NCBI RefSeq assembly: GCF_001425265.1
Contig: NZ_LMEC01000024.1
Location: 124,001-188,000, forward strand
Direction of reading: 5' to 3'
DNA from: Massilia sp. Root418
Lineage (GTDB): Bacteria; Pseudomonadota; Gammaproteobacteria; Burkholderiales; Burkholderiaceae_D
Length of the DNA: 64,000 nucleotides
Shown here: piece by piece, positions 14,686 to 23,106 of the stretch
Layout: each line of letters begins with the position of its first letter
Position numbering within the stretch: the stretch's first letter is position 1
The notes under the pieces: model-generated
Databases searched by the model: none
What the model saw: only the letters and a program-made list of their open reading frames with translations
What the model was told of the DNA's origin: nothing
Position numbers and translations under genes: made by a program

Positions 14686-16703
14686 GGAAGGAAATCTGGT
14701 TCGGCCTGTCCATGCTGCTCGGGATCGTGATCGCGCTGTTCGCGCTGATGCCCGCCCCGGCCGACATGACCAACGGCCACGTCGGCCTGCTGATGCTGGC
14801 CCTGGTGGTGGTGGCCATCATGCTGGGCTTTCCCACCGCGTTCACGCTGATGGGCATGGGGGTGCTGTTCGCCTGGTACGCCTTCCACAGCCGCGATCCC
14901 AACCAGGCCATCCAGCTGACGCTGGACCTGATGGTGCAGCGCGCCTACTCGGTGATGGCGAACGACGTACTGATCTCGATCCCGCTGTTCGTCTTCATGG
15001 GCTACCTGGTGGAGCGCGCCAACCTGATCGAGAAGCTGTTCAAGAGCCTGCACATCGCCATGGCGCGCGTGCCCGGCTCGCTGGCGGTGGCCACCATCGT
15101 CACCTGCGCCATCTTCGCCACGGCCACCGGCATCGTCGGCGCGGTGGTCACGCTGATGGGATTGCTGGCCTTGCCGGCCATGCTGAAGGCAGGCTACAGC
15201 ACGCAGCTCTCGGCCGGTGCCATCACGGCCGGCGGCTGCCTGGGCATCCTGATCCCGCCGTCGGTGCTGCTGATCGTGTACGGCGCCACGGCCGGCGTAT
15301 CGGTCGTGAAGCTGTATGCGGGCGCGCTGTTCCCGGGCATTATGCTGGCGGTGCTGTACGTGGGCTACGTCATGCTGGTGGCCAAGCTCAAGCCGGCTGC
15401 GGCGCCGCCGCTGTCGGCCGAGGAGCGCAAGGTGGCCCTGCCGCCGCACGCGCTGGCCATCACAGCGGCGAAAAAGACCATGGCGGTGCCGGGCCTGGCC
15501 GGTGCGCTGGCGCAGGCCTCGCCCGCGCCGGCCGGCGTGAGCAAGGGTACGCTGCTGCAGCAGTTGCTGATTGCCTTGCTGCCGGCGCTGGCGTTTGCCG
15601 CCGTCATGGGCGTGGGCTACCGCATCGTCACCGCGCCCGCCGCCGCACCGACCGAGCTGGTGGAGCTGGGCAGCACGCAGGACTTGGGCGCCTCGGGCAG
15701 CGATGCCGGCGGGCTGGCCGAGCCGCCGGTTGAAGGCGGCCTGGAAGAGCCGCCCGCCAACAACGACCTGGCCGAACCGCCCGGTGCAGAAGCGCCGAAA
15801 CCCGCTGGCAGCGGTTCGGCAAGCGCCGGCGGGAACGCAGTCCCTGCCAGCACGCCGGCCGCCGCAGGGCAAACCGCAGGCCGGCAGGGCGCCGGCACGT
15901 CCGCCAGTCCCACCGCCGCCGCCGGCGCGCCGGCGCCACAGCCCGCCAAGCCCGTCCCCGACGGCTTCTGGATTGCGCTGGGAATCGGCGCGGCAGCGCT
16001 GCTGCTGTTCTACGCCTGGTTCTCCTTTGCCCGCCTGGAGATCCTGAAAATGCTGATGGGTTCCCTGTTCCCGCTGGCGTTCATGATCCTGGCGGTGTTG
16101 GGCAGCATCGTGTTCGGTTTCGCCACGCCCACCGAAGCGGCGGCCATGGGCGCCTTCGGCGGCATGCTGCTGGCCGTCGCCTACCGCCGCTTCAACATCG
16201 GCATGCTGCGCGAGTCGGCCCACCTCACCGCCAAGACCAGTGCCATGGTGTGCTGGCTGTTCGTCGGCTCCAGCATCTTCTCGGCCGCGTTCGCGCTGCT
16301 AGGCGGCCAGGAGCTGATCAATAGCTGGGTGCTGGGCATGGACCTGACGCCGGTGCAGTTCATGCTGCTGGCCCAGGTGATCATCTTCCTGCTCGGCTGG
16401 CCGCTGGAATGGACCGAGATCATCGTGATCTTCATGCCCATCTTCATACCGCTGCTGGGCCATTTCAACATCGACCCGCTGTTCTTCGGCCTGCTGGTGG
16501 CGATGAACCTGCAGACCGCCTTCCTGTCCCCGCCGGTGGCCATGTCGGCGTTCTACCTGAAGGGCGTGGCGCCGCCGCACGTGACGCTGAACCAGATCTT
16601 CCTCGGCATGATGCCCTTCATGGCGCTGCAGGTGCTGGGCGTAGTCCTGCTGTATATGTTCCCCGCCATCGGCCTGTGGCTGCCCGGCGTGCTGTACAAG
16701 TGA
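14682..16703 (+). CDS. TRAP transporter large permease (DctM-like) with a long low-complexity insertion
   Basis: The sodium- or proton-coupled membrane translocator of the TRAP system. It shows DctM family motifs: GFPTAFTLMGMGV, LISIPLFVFMGYLVERA, TGIVGAVVTLMGLLALPAML, GGCLGILIPPSVLLIVYG and, after the insert, FGFATPTEAAAMGAFGG and LGWPLEWTEIIVIFMPIF. At 673 residues it is well beyond the usual 430-ish of DctM; the excess lies in the middle. Two extra hydrophobic segments (about residues 287-305 and 429-447) flank a Pro/Ala/Gly-rich, Glu-containing stretch (about 320-425) with repeated EPP motifs. The branch related to FcbT3 is known to be longer, but the low-complexity part looks unusual. 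Confidence 0.9.
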   Translation: MRKEIWFGLSMLLGIVIALFALMPAPADMTNGHVGLLMLALVVVAIMLGFPTAFTLMGMGVLFAWYAFHSRDPNQAIQLTLDLMVQRAYSVMANDVLISIPLFVFMGYLVERANLIEKLFKSLHIAMARVPGSLAVATIVTCAIFATATGIVGAVVTLMGLLALPAMLKAGYSTQLSAGAITAGGCLGILIPPSVLLIVYGATAGVSVVKLYAGALFPGIMLAVLYVGYVMLVAKLKPAAAPPLSAEERKVALPPHALAITAAKKTMAVPGLAGALAQASPAPAGVSKGTLLQQLLIALLPALAFAAVMGVGYRIVTAPAAAPTELVELGSTQDLGASGSDAGGLAEPPVEGGLEEPPANNDLAEPPGAEAPKPAGSGSASAGGNAVPASTPAAAGQTAGRQGAGTSASPTAAAGAPAPQPAKPVPDGFWIALGIGAAALLLFYAWFSFARLEILKMLMGSLFPLAFMILAVLGSIVFGFATPTEAAAMGAFGGMLLAVAYRRFNIGMLRESAHLTAKTSAMVCWLFVGSSIFSAAFALLGGQELINSWVLGMDLTPVQFMLLAQVIIFLLGWPLEWTEIIVIFMPIFIPLLGHFNIDPLFFGLLVAMNLQTAFLSPPVAMSAFYLKGVAPPHVTLNQIFLGMMPFMALQVLGVVLLYMFPAIGLWLPGVLYK

Positions 16704-16748
16704 GCAAGTGACGAAAAGCCGGCGCCAGCCAACCGGCCGGCGCCGGCT

Positions 16749-17537
16749 TCACCCCGCCTGCAACGTCTTGATCACGCGGTCCTCGGTGCGCTCGCCGGCG
16801 CCCGCGTTGCTCGATTTGCTTTCCTTGCGTGCCACCACCAGGCGGTCCCCCGCCAGCTGGTAGACGCTCTGCTCTTCCTGCTTGAACTCGAAACTCACCA
16901 CCACGAAGGCGCGCCCGGTGGCGTGCACATTCATGCTGCTCGCCATCGGCGTGCCGTCCGCGCCTATCCACACCTCCAGGGTGCCGTTGAAGTCCTTGAT
17001 GTACTTGCGGTCACGGTCGCTGAGCGTGGTGACAGGCAGGGTGAAGCTCAGCTGGCGCGCGGCCTTGCCGTTATAGCTAACCGCCTTCTCGCTCTTGAAA
17101 GCGCCCCGCTCCAGCTGGCGCGCCAGCCCTTCAGCGGCCGACACCATGGGCCGCAGCTCTTCCGGCCCCAGCTCGCGCATGGCGTACAGCGTCGGCGTCT
17201 TGGCGTTGGGATTTTTGGCGGCGGCCTGCTGCTCGGCGTCCATGCGCGACAGCAGCTCGCGGCTGTATTGCAGGCGCATGCCCTGGCTGCCGTCCTCCAG
17301 CGCAATGGCGGCCTGGCCCGACAGTTCCTCCGCTGCCTTGCCCTCGCCGATGCGGCGCCAGGTCTTTGTCTCCAGCGTGGCCTTGAGCGGCGTTTGCGCC
17401 TGCAGGCGCGCCAGCGCGCCCTTCAGGTCGGCCAGGCCGTCGGCATGCGCGGCGCACGGCGCGATGAAGGCGGCGGCCAGGGCCGCCCTGGCGACTGCGG
17501 CCTGCACCGGCCGGCCGAGACGGGACATCATGCGCAT
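16749..17537 (-). CDS. Secreted protein of unknown function, partner of an ABC exporter
   Basis: A 262-residue protein with a signal peptide (about residues 10-32, ending CAAHA). The mature part has a helical start with Lys/Ala, then beta-rich segments (KAARQLSFTLPVTTLSDRD, GTLEVWIGADGTPMASSMNVHATGRAFVVVSFEF) that recall LolA-like or outer-membrane-lipoprotein-sorting folds; that resemblance is weak and by pattern only. Its start overlaps the stop of the ABC ATPase by ten bases, so it is co-expressed with the exporter. I do not recognise the family. A periplasmic accessory role for the exporter is an inference from position. Confidence 0.7.
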   Translation of the reverse strand: MRMMSRLGRPVQAAVARAALAAAFIAPCAAHADGLADLKGALARLQAQTPLKATLETKTWRRIGEGKAAEELSGQAAIALEDGSQGMRLQYSRELLSRMDAEQQAAAKNPNAKTPTLYAMRELGPEELRPMVSAAEGLARQLERGAFKSEKAVSYNGKAARQLSFTLPVTTLSDRDRKYIKDFNGTLEVWIGADGTPMASSMNVHATGRAFVVVSFEFKQEEQSVYQLAGDRLVVARKESKSSNAGAGERTEDRVIKTLQAG

Positions 17538-18229
17538 AAGGCCTCCCGCGAAAGCTGCTCGGTCAAGCGGCCCGCAGCCATGGTCACCGTGCGCCCGCAG
17601 CGCGCGGCGATCTTGCCGTCGTGCGTCACCAGGACCAGCGTGGAGCCGCGTTCGCGGTTCAGGGCGAACATCAGCTGCATTACCGCCTCGCCGGTGGCCG
17701 CATCCAGGCTGCCGGTCGGCTCGTCGGCAAACAGCAGCGGCGGCTCGGTGACGAAGGCGCGCGCCAGCGCCACGCGCTGCTGCTCACCACCGGACAGGTA
17801 TTTCGGATAGTGCTTCAGACGGCTGGCCAGGCCCACCCGCTCCAGCATGGCCTGCGCCTGCGCTTTCGCGCGCGCGTTCGGTTCGCCGCGCAGTTCCAGC
17901 GGCAGCATGACGTTCTCCACCGCCGTCAAGTGCGCCAGCAGCTGGAAGGACTGGAACACGAAGCCCAGCTTGGCCTGGCGGAAGACGGCACGGCCGTCTT
18001 CATCGAGCGCGAAGAGGTCGGTGTCGTCCAGCCGCACGGTGCCGGTGCTGGGCGTATCGAGCCCGGCCAGGATGCCCAGCAGCGTGGACTTGCCGGAACC
18101 GGACGCGCCGACAATCGCCAGCGTCTCTCCCGCCTGCGCGCTGAAATTCACGTCGTCGAGTATGGTCAGTTCGCCTGTCGCGTCGGCCACGCGCTTGCCC
18201 AGGCCGCGCACTTCTATGATGGATTGCAT
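17528..18229 (-). CDS. ABC transporter ATP-binding protein (LolD/YbbA type)
   Basis: A 233-residue ATPase of the LolD/MacB/YbbA group. Walker A GASGSGKST (about residues 40-48), Q-loop FVFQSFQLL, signature YLSGGEQQRVALARAF and Walker B PLLFADEPTGSLD are intact. AAGGAGGAAGCA before the ATG is an excellent ribosome binding site, ten bases after the permease stop. Partnered with the long FtsX-type permease upstream, it matches the YbbA-YbbP arrangement, whose substrate is poorly defined; export of lipid-like or hydrophobic molecules has been suggested for the family. Confidence 0.94.
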   Translation of the reverse strand: MQSIIEVRGLGKRVADATGELTILDDVNFSAQAGETLAIVGASGSGKSTLLGILAGLDTPSTGTVRLDDTDLFALDEDGRAVFRQAKLGFVFQSFQLLAHLTAVENVMLPLELRGEPNARAKAQAQAMLERVGLASRLKHYPKYLSGGEQQRVALARAFVTEPPLLFADEPTGSLDAATGEAVMQLMFALNRERGSTLVLVTHDGKIAARCGRTVTMAAGRLTEQLSREALCA

Positions 18230-18239
18230 TGCTTCCTCC

Positions 18240-20903
18240 TTATGCTTGCCGCAGCGTGAGCAGCGGCGGTTGATTCAGTACATTGCGCAGCCCCAGCCAG
18301 CCGCCTGCCATGGCACAGGCGGCGCCGGCCGCCAGGCCCGCCGTCCACAGCAGCGCCGGCCAGGTCCAGGGCAGCTCGAAAACGAAGCGCGCCAGCGCCC
18401 AGCTGCACAGCGTGGCGCCCGCCGCCGCCAGCAAGCCGGCCAGCGCGCCGGTAAGCAAATGCTCCATCCACTGGGCACGCGCAAGCTGCCGGCGCGTGGC
18501 GCCCAGCGCCCGCAGCAGGGCCGCCTGGCGCATGCGCGCGTCATGCGATCCGGCCAGCGCGGCGTACAGCACCAGCAGGCCGGCGGCGAGCGTGAAGAAG
18601 AACAGGAATTCCACCGCCACGCTCACCTGCGCCAGCACGGCCTGCATCTGGCGCACCAGGAAGCCGAAATCGAATACGGACACGTTGGGGAAGTCCGGCG
18701 CCAGGCGGTCCGCCACTTTGCGGTCGCCTTCGGGCACGTAAAAGGTGGTGCTGTAGGTGTGCGGCAAGCCTTGGGCAGCCACGCTGTTGAGCATGAAGTC
18801 GAAACCCGGCGCGCGTGCGCGGCGGTCCACCTTGCGCACACTGGTGACGGCCGCCTGCAGCGGCAGGCCGCCGGCGTCGAAACTCAGCATGTCGCCGACT
18901 TTGAGGTTGAATTCCAGCGCCATCCCTTCGTCCGGCGACACTTCCGGCCGGGACGAGGCGGGATCGAACCAGCGGCCCGCCATGATGCTCTCGGACGGGG
19001 GCAGCGCGGCCGACGTGGACAGGTCGATGTCGGCGTGACCCAGTGCGTCGGTATTGTCCTTGCCGCGCACCGCCTTGCCGTTGACTTCCAGCAGGCGGGC
19101 GCGGATGCTGGGACGCAGTTCCGGACTGCCGTAGTGTTCAAGGCGCGCGGCGATGTCCCTTTCCTGGTCCGGCTGCACATTGATGATGAAGTGGTTGGGC
19201 GCATTGACCGGCGTGGCGGCCTGCCAGGCGCTCAGCAGGTCGCCGCGCACCACGGTCAGGAGCAGCAGCGCGGCCAGGCCGATGGCCAGCGCCACCGTCT
19301 GCGCCACCGTAGCGCCGGGCTGGCGCTGCAGCGCGGTGATGGCGAAACGCCAGGCCGGGTTGCTGAACGCGCCGCGCAGGCGGCCAAGCGCTTTCAGGGC
19401 CAGCCAGGCGATGCCGGCAAACAGCAGACCGGCCAGCAGGAAGCCGGCGGCGCTGGCGGCGCCGAGCGCAGGGTCGCCGGTGATCCACAGCATCAGGCCG
19501 CAGAACATGGCGGCACCCAGCGCGGACGCGGCCAGCGTGAGGCCGTTCGGCGCGTGCGGTACGCGGCGCAGCAGCTGCGCGTGCGGCAGGTTGCGCAGCT
19601 GGAGCAGCGGCGGCAGCGCAAAGCCGGCCAGCAGGATCAGGCCGGCGGCCATGCCCTGCGCGGCAGGCATCCAGCCGGCGGCCGGCAGCGCGGCCGGCAG
19701 CAGCTTGTCCAGCCATTGCAGCAGCAGGAGATGGCTGCCATAGCCTGCCGCAACGCCGGCGGCGCTGCCGGCTACGCCCAGCAGCAGGAATTCGGCCAGG
19801 TGGAGCTGCAGCACCTGGGACTGGCGCAGGCCGAGGCAGCGCAGCATGGCGCAGGCATCAACGTGGCGCAGCATGTAGCGGCGCGCGGCCATGGCGATGG
19901 CGACAGCGGCCAGCATTGCGGTCATCAGGCTGACCAGCGACAGGAAGGCGCTGGCGCGCTCCAGCGTCCGGCCCAGGGCGGCGCTGCTGTCCTGCGCGGT
20001 CTGGATGCGAACGTTGCGCGTCCTTGCGGCGGCCAGGCGTTCCTGCAGCGCGGCGTGGAAGGATGCTACGGCGGCGGGTTCGCCGGCCAGCAGCAAGCCG
20101 TAGGTGGCCCGCACGCCTGGCGCGAGCAGGCCGGTGGCGGGCAGGTCCTGCACGGAGAGCATCACGCGGGGCGACAGGTTGACCGGCGAAAAGCGGCGGT
20201 CCGGCTCGACGGCGATCAGCCGCGTGACGGTGAATTCCGCATCGCCCACGCGCAGCTTGCCGCCCACGCCGACGTCGAGCTGGCTGGCAAGCGCCGGGTC
20301 GATCCAGGCGGTGCCGGGCGCGGGTGCGGTGGCGGATGGGGGTGGGGGCGCTGGCACCCGCAGTGCCGCCGCTGCCGGGGCGGCGGGCATGCCGGACATG
20401 GCGGCGACAGGCGCGGCGGCGCCGGCGGCGGGCATGCCGGGCGTGGCGGAGGCGGGCGCGGCGGCGACGGCGGGCCTGCCGGGCGTGGCGGCGACGGGCG
20501 CGGCGGGCGCACTCTGCCGGGCGGCGGCGGGATCGGCCGCGAAAGCGAGCGCGCCGCGCAGCGGATAGCTGCTGGAGACGCCCTTGAGCGAAATGAGGTG
20601 CGAGCGCGCCGCATCGCCCTGCCCCGCCACGGCCATGCTGATCATGGACACGGTGATGGCAGTGTGCAGGCCGCGCGCTTGGGCGTCGGCCTGCCAGCCC
20701 GCGTCGGGCGGCGCGTCCGACGTCACCAGCAGATCAGCCGCCAGCGACTGCCTGGCGTCGCGCTGCATGCCGCTGCGGACACGGTCCGTAAAGAACCCCA
20801 CCGCCGACAGCGCGGCGACCGACACCACCAGCGCCGCCAGCAGCAGGTGCAGCTCCCCCGCACGCCAATCGCGCGCCGTCATCTTGAGCGTCAATCCCAG
20901 CAT
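18240..20903 (-). CDS. ABC transporter permease, YbbP-like (FtsX/MacB domain), with repeat-expanded periplasmic domain
   Basis: An 887-residue inner membrane permease. Start at 20903 is supported by GAGGG upstream and by the family-like N-terminus MLGLTLKMTARDWRAGELHLLLAA; the frame remains open upstream but is not protein-like. A first helix (about 20-40) is followed by a large periplasmic domain, then two FtsX-type bundles (about residues 295-480 and 740-885), the YbbP layout with ten or so helices. Within the first periplasmic domain, about residues 130-210, lies an Ala/Pro/Met-rich stretch coded by a 42-45-base tandem repeat. Partner ATPase and a secreted protein follow in the same operon. 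Confidence 0.9.
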   Translation of the reverse strand: MLGLTLKMTARDWRAGELHLLLAALVVSVAALSAVGFFTDRVRSGMQRDARQSLAADLLVTSDAPPDAGWQADAQARGLHTAITVSMISMAVAGQGDAARSHLISLKGVSSSYPLRGALAFAADPAAARQSAPAAPVAATPGRPAVAAAPASATPGMPAAGAAAPVAAMSGMPAAPAAAALRVPAPPPPSATAPAPGTAWIDPALASQLDVGVGGKLRVGDAEFTVTRLIAVEPDRRFSPVNLSPRVMLSVQDLPATGLLAPGVRATYGLLLAGEPAAVASFHAALQERLAAARTRNVRIQTAQDSSAALGRTLERASAFLSLVSLMTAMLAAVAIAMAARRYMLRHVDACAMLRCLGLRQSQVLQLHLAEFLLLGVAGSAAGVAAGYGSHLLLLQWLDKLLPAALPAAGWMPAAQGMAAGLILLAGFALPPLLQLRNLPHAQLLRRVPHAPNGLTLAASALGAAMFCGLMLWITGDPALGAASAAGFLLAGLLFAGIAWLALKALGRLRGAFSNPAWRFAITALQRQPGATVAQTVALAIGLAALLLLTVVRGDLLSAWQAATPVNAPNHFIINVQPDQERDIAARLEHYGSPELRPSIRARLLEVNGKAVRGKDNTDALGHADIDLSTSAALPPSESIMAGRWFDPASSRPEVSPDEGMALEFNLKVGDMLSFDAGGLPLQAAVTSVRKVDRRARAPGFDFMLNSVAAQGLPHTYSTTFYVPEGDRKVADRLAPDFPNVSVFDFGFLVRQMQAVLAQVSVAVEFLFFFTLAAGLLVLYAALAGSHDARMRQAALLRALGATRRQLARAQWMEHLLTGALAGLLAAAGATLCSWALARFVFELPWTWPALLWTAGLAAGAACAMAGGWLGLRNVLNQPPLLTLRQA
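20382..20508 (-). repeat. Minisatellite inside the YbbP-like permease gene
   Basis: Three imperfect copies start at 20382, 20427 and 20469 (spacing 45 and 42 bases, both multiples of three), each opening with GGCGGGCNTGCCGG on the plus strand. They encode repeats with the pattern Ala-Ala-x-x-Gly-Met-Pro-Ala in the periplasmic domain. The in-frame unit length lets copy number vary without a frameshift. Confidence 0.75.
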
Positions 20904-21021
20904 CGCATCCCTCGAATCCCGAACAAGATGCCAGCTTATCAATCGGCCAACGGCCGCGCAGGAATTTGCGACGAATCGACAATACGTGCGATGAATGGCA
21001 GAGCCGAGGCCAGGCGCGGCG

Positions 21022-21831
21022 CTACATTGCCTTGAAGTGGTGCACGTAGGCGCGGCTGACCGGCAGCTCAGCCTCGTGGCCGCGCATGCGCAGGAACAGC
21101 CGGCTGGTTTCATCGCGCCGGGTGCTGTCAAGGTGGGCCAGGTTGACCAGGGTGGCGCGGTGCACCTGGCAGAAATGGGCCGGATCGAGCTGGCCGGCCA
21201 GTTCGGCAATGCTGGTGCGGATCAGGTATTCGCCAGCGGCGGTGCGGACGGTGGTGTACTTGTCGTCGGCCTGGAAAAACAGCACGTCTTCAACCACGAT
21301 CTGCTGCGTTACGGCGCCCTGTGCCGCGCGCACGTAGCGCAGGGGCGCCTGCGGCACCGCCCCGGCAGCAGCACCGGCAGCGGCGCTGGCAACTGAAGGA
21401 GGCGACAGCAGCCGCCGCAGTGCCTCGGCCAGGCGCGCGTCGGACAGGTCCGCATCCGGCGGCACAGGCTGCGGCGCCAGGGCCGCCCGGATGCGCCTGA
21501 CGGACAGGATCAGACGCTCCTGGCGAAGCGGCTTGAGCAGGTAATCCAGCGCCGCCTCGTCGAAAGCCTGCAGTGCGTACTCGTCGTAAGCGGTCACGAA
21601 CACCACGCGCGTCCGCCCTTCTATGCCCTGGGCCACCTCCAGCCCCGTCAGCCCCGGCATCTGGATATCCAGGAAAGCCACATCGGGCTGCAGGCGCGCG
21701 ATGGCGTCGGCGGCATCCACGCCGTTCGGCGCCACGTGCACGATCTCCAGGCCGGGCCACAGCAGCAGCAACTGCTCGCGCAGATACAGGGCAAGGTGCG
21801 GCTCGTCGTCCGCGATCAGGGCAGTGGTCAT
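21022..21831 (-). CDS. LytTR family response regulator (AlgR/LytR type)
   Basis: A 269-residue two-component regulator. The receiver domain (about residues 1-120) has the acidic pair DDE, phospho-acceptor Asp55 in FLDIQMPG, and Lys in YLLKPLR. An Ala-rich linker leads to a C-terminal LytTR DNA-binding domain (about 165-268) with FFQADDKYTTVRT, FCQVHRATLVNL and ELPVSRAY. The start at 21831 overlaps the histidine kinase stop (ATGA), marking a coupled pair. The targets are not clear; LytTR sites were not searched reliably by eye. Confidence 0.93.
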   Translation of the reverse strand: MTTALIADDEPHLALYLREQLLLLWPGLEIVHVAPNGVDAADAIARLQPDVAFLDIQMPGLTGLEVAQGIEGRTRVVFVTAYDEYALQAFDEAALDYLLKPLRQERLILSVRRIRAALAPQPVPPDADLSDARLAEALRRLLSPPSVASAAAGAAAGAVPQAPLRYVRAAQGAVTQQIVVEDVLFFQADDKYTTVRTAAGEYLIRTSIAELAGQLDPAHFCQVHRATLVNLAHLDSTRRDETSRLFLRMRGHEAELPVSRAYVHHFKAM

Positions 21832-22967
21832 GGCTGCGCAGTATAAGGCAGTTCCAGCAGCGCGCAAGCGCCGGACTGCTGCAGTTCCAGCGCCAGCGCG
21901 GCGGTGCCGCCATAGCGCGTCTGCAAGCGGCTGCGGATGTTGGCCAGGGCCATGCCGTTGCCGCGCCGGTGCGCATGGCGCGGCGCCTCGCTGCCCAGGC
22001 CATCGTCCTCCACGCGCAGTGCCAGCCGGCCGGCCGACACGCGCGCCAGCACGCGCACGCAGCCGCCCGCCACCTTCGGCTCCACGCCGTGCTGGATGGC
22101 GTTCTCGATCAGCGGTTGCAGCAGCAGCGTGGGCAAGGCTGCGGCGCGCGCCTCCGCATCGGCCTCGATGCGGAACGACAGCCGTTCGCCCATGCGGATC
22201 TGCATCAGCTCCAGGTAGCGCTGGCCCATGGCCAACTCGGCCTCCAGCGTACTGTCGGCATGGCGCAACTGCACCAGGCCCGCGCGCAGATAATCGGTGA
22301 ATGCCTCCAGCATGCGCCGCGCGCGGGGCGGATCGGCATCCATCAGGCTTTCAACGTTGGCCAGGGTGTTGAACAGGAAGTGCGGCTCGATCTGCCCTTG
22401 CAGCAGCCGCAGCTGCGCCTCGCTGGCCTCATGCTGCAAGGCGCGCTGGCGCGCCAGCTGGCGCATGCGCACCAGCCACCAGAACCACGCTGCCAGCGAC
22501 AGCACCGCCAGCAGCATGTAAAAGCGCGCCTGCGCCAGCGGATGACCAATGGCGCGCGCCGCGTCGAAGCCATAAAATGCGGCCGCGGCGAACAGGCCCG
22601 TGAACGCCCCCAGCGTGATGCCCAGCGCCAGCAGCAGATTGAGCGCCGCCATGGCGCGCGCATCCTGCGGCGCCGACAGGCGCGCCAGCCAGGCTTCCGG
22701 CAGGCCCCATTCCGCCACGCGGCACACCGCCAGCATGCCCGCCGCGATGCAGACCGAGGTGACCATATTGAAGAGGAAGGAAGCCCGCCACCAGCCGGGG
22801 TCCGACTCGCGCCCGGTCAGCACGCCGGACACCGTCATCAGCAGCAGCCCGGCCGCGAGCGCCACCGCGCCCGCAGCCAGCAGCCGGTGCGGCAGCGGCG
22901 CGTCATGGCGCTTGCGCAGGCTCCACAGGCCCTGCCAGGCGCGCGTCATCGTTGTGTTGTTCTCCAT
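21828..22967 (-). CDS. LytS/AlgZ-type sensor histidine kinase
   Basis: A 379-residue membrane kinase with four predicted transmembrane helices in the first 166 residues and no large periplasmic loop, so it probably senses within the membrane. The His_kinase motif QIEPHFLFNTLANVESL places the phospho-histidine at His196. The C-terminal ATPase part shows LPTLLLQPLIENAIQHGVEP (N box) and DDGLG and GNGMALANIRSRL (G boxes). It forms an operon with the LytTR regulator. The gene just precedes a small set of 12- and 9-base tandem repeats. Confidence 0.93.
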   Translation of the reverse strand: MENNTTMTRAWQGLWSLRKRHDAPLPHRLLAAGAVALAAGLLLMTVSGVLTGRESDPGWWRASFLFNMVTSVCIAAGMLAVCRVAEWGLPEAWLARLSAPQDARAMAALNLLLALGITLGAFTGLFAAAAFYGFDAARAIGHPLAQARFYMLLAVLSLAAWFWWLVRMRQLARQRALQHEASEAQLRLLQGQIEPHFLFNTLANVESLMDADPPRARRMLEAFTDYLRAGLVQLRHADSTLEAELAMGQRYLELMQIRMGERLSFRIEADAEARAAALPTLLLQPLIENAIQHGVEPKVAGGCVRVLARVSAGRLALRVEDDGLGSEAPRHAHRRGNGMALANIRSRLQTRYGGTAALALELQQSGACALLELPYTAQP

Positions 22968-23052
22968 GGCCGCAGTGTAGCCGGTGGCGCGGCGCAGCGC
23001 AGCAGCCGTGCGATGAATCGACGGCAGCGCCGACGGACGGCCAGCCCGCCAT

Positions 23053-23106
23053 CCGGCCCGCTACCCGGCCCGCCACCCGGCCCGCTATCCCCGCTATCCC
23101 CGCTAT
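23053..23106. repeat. Short tandem repeat at the 3' end of the hybrid kinase gene
   Basis: Three 12-base units of CCGGCCCGCTAC type (23053-23088) run into two 9-base CCCCGCTAT units (23089-23106). The last unit supplies the TAG stop of the minus-strand hybrid kinase, so slippage here could change its C-terminus. Confidence 0.75.

Noticed and set aside
17847..21035. A 1062-codon open frame on the plus strand
   Set aside because: It is antisense to the ABC permease and ATPase genes; high GC leaves the opposite strand open. Composition is Arg/Gly/His/Gln-rich without domains.
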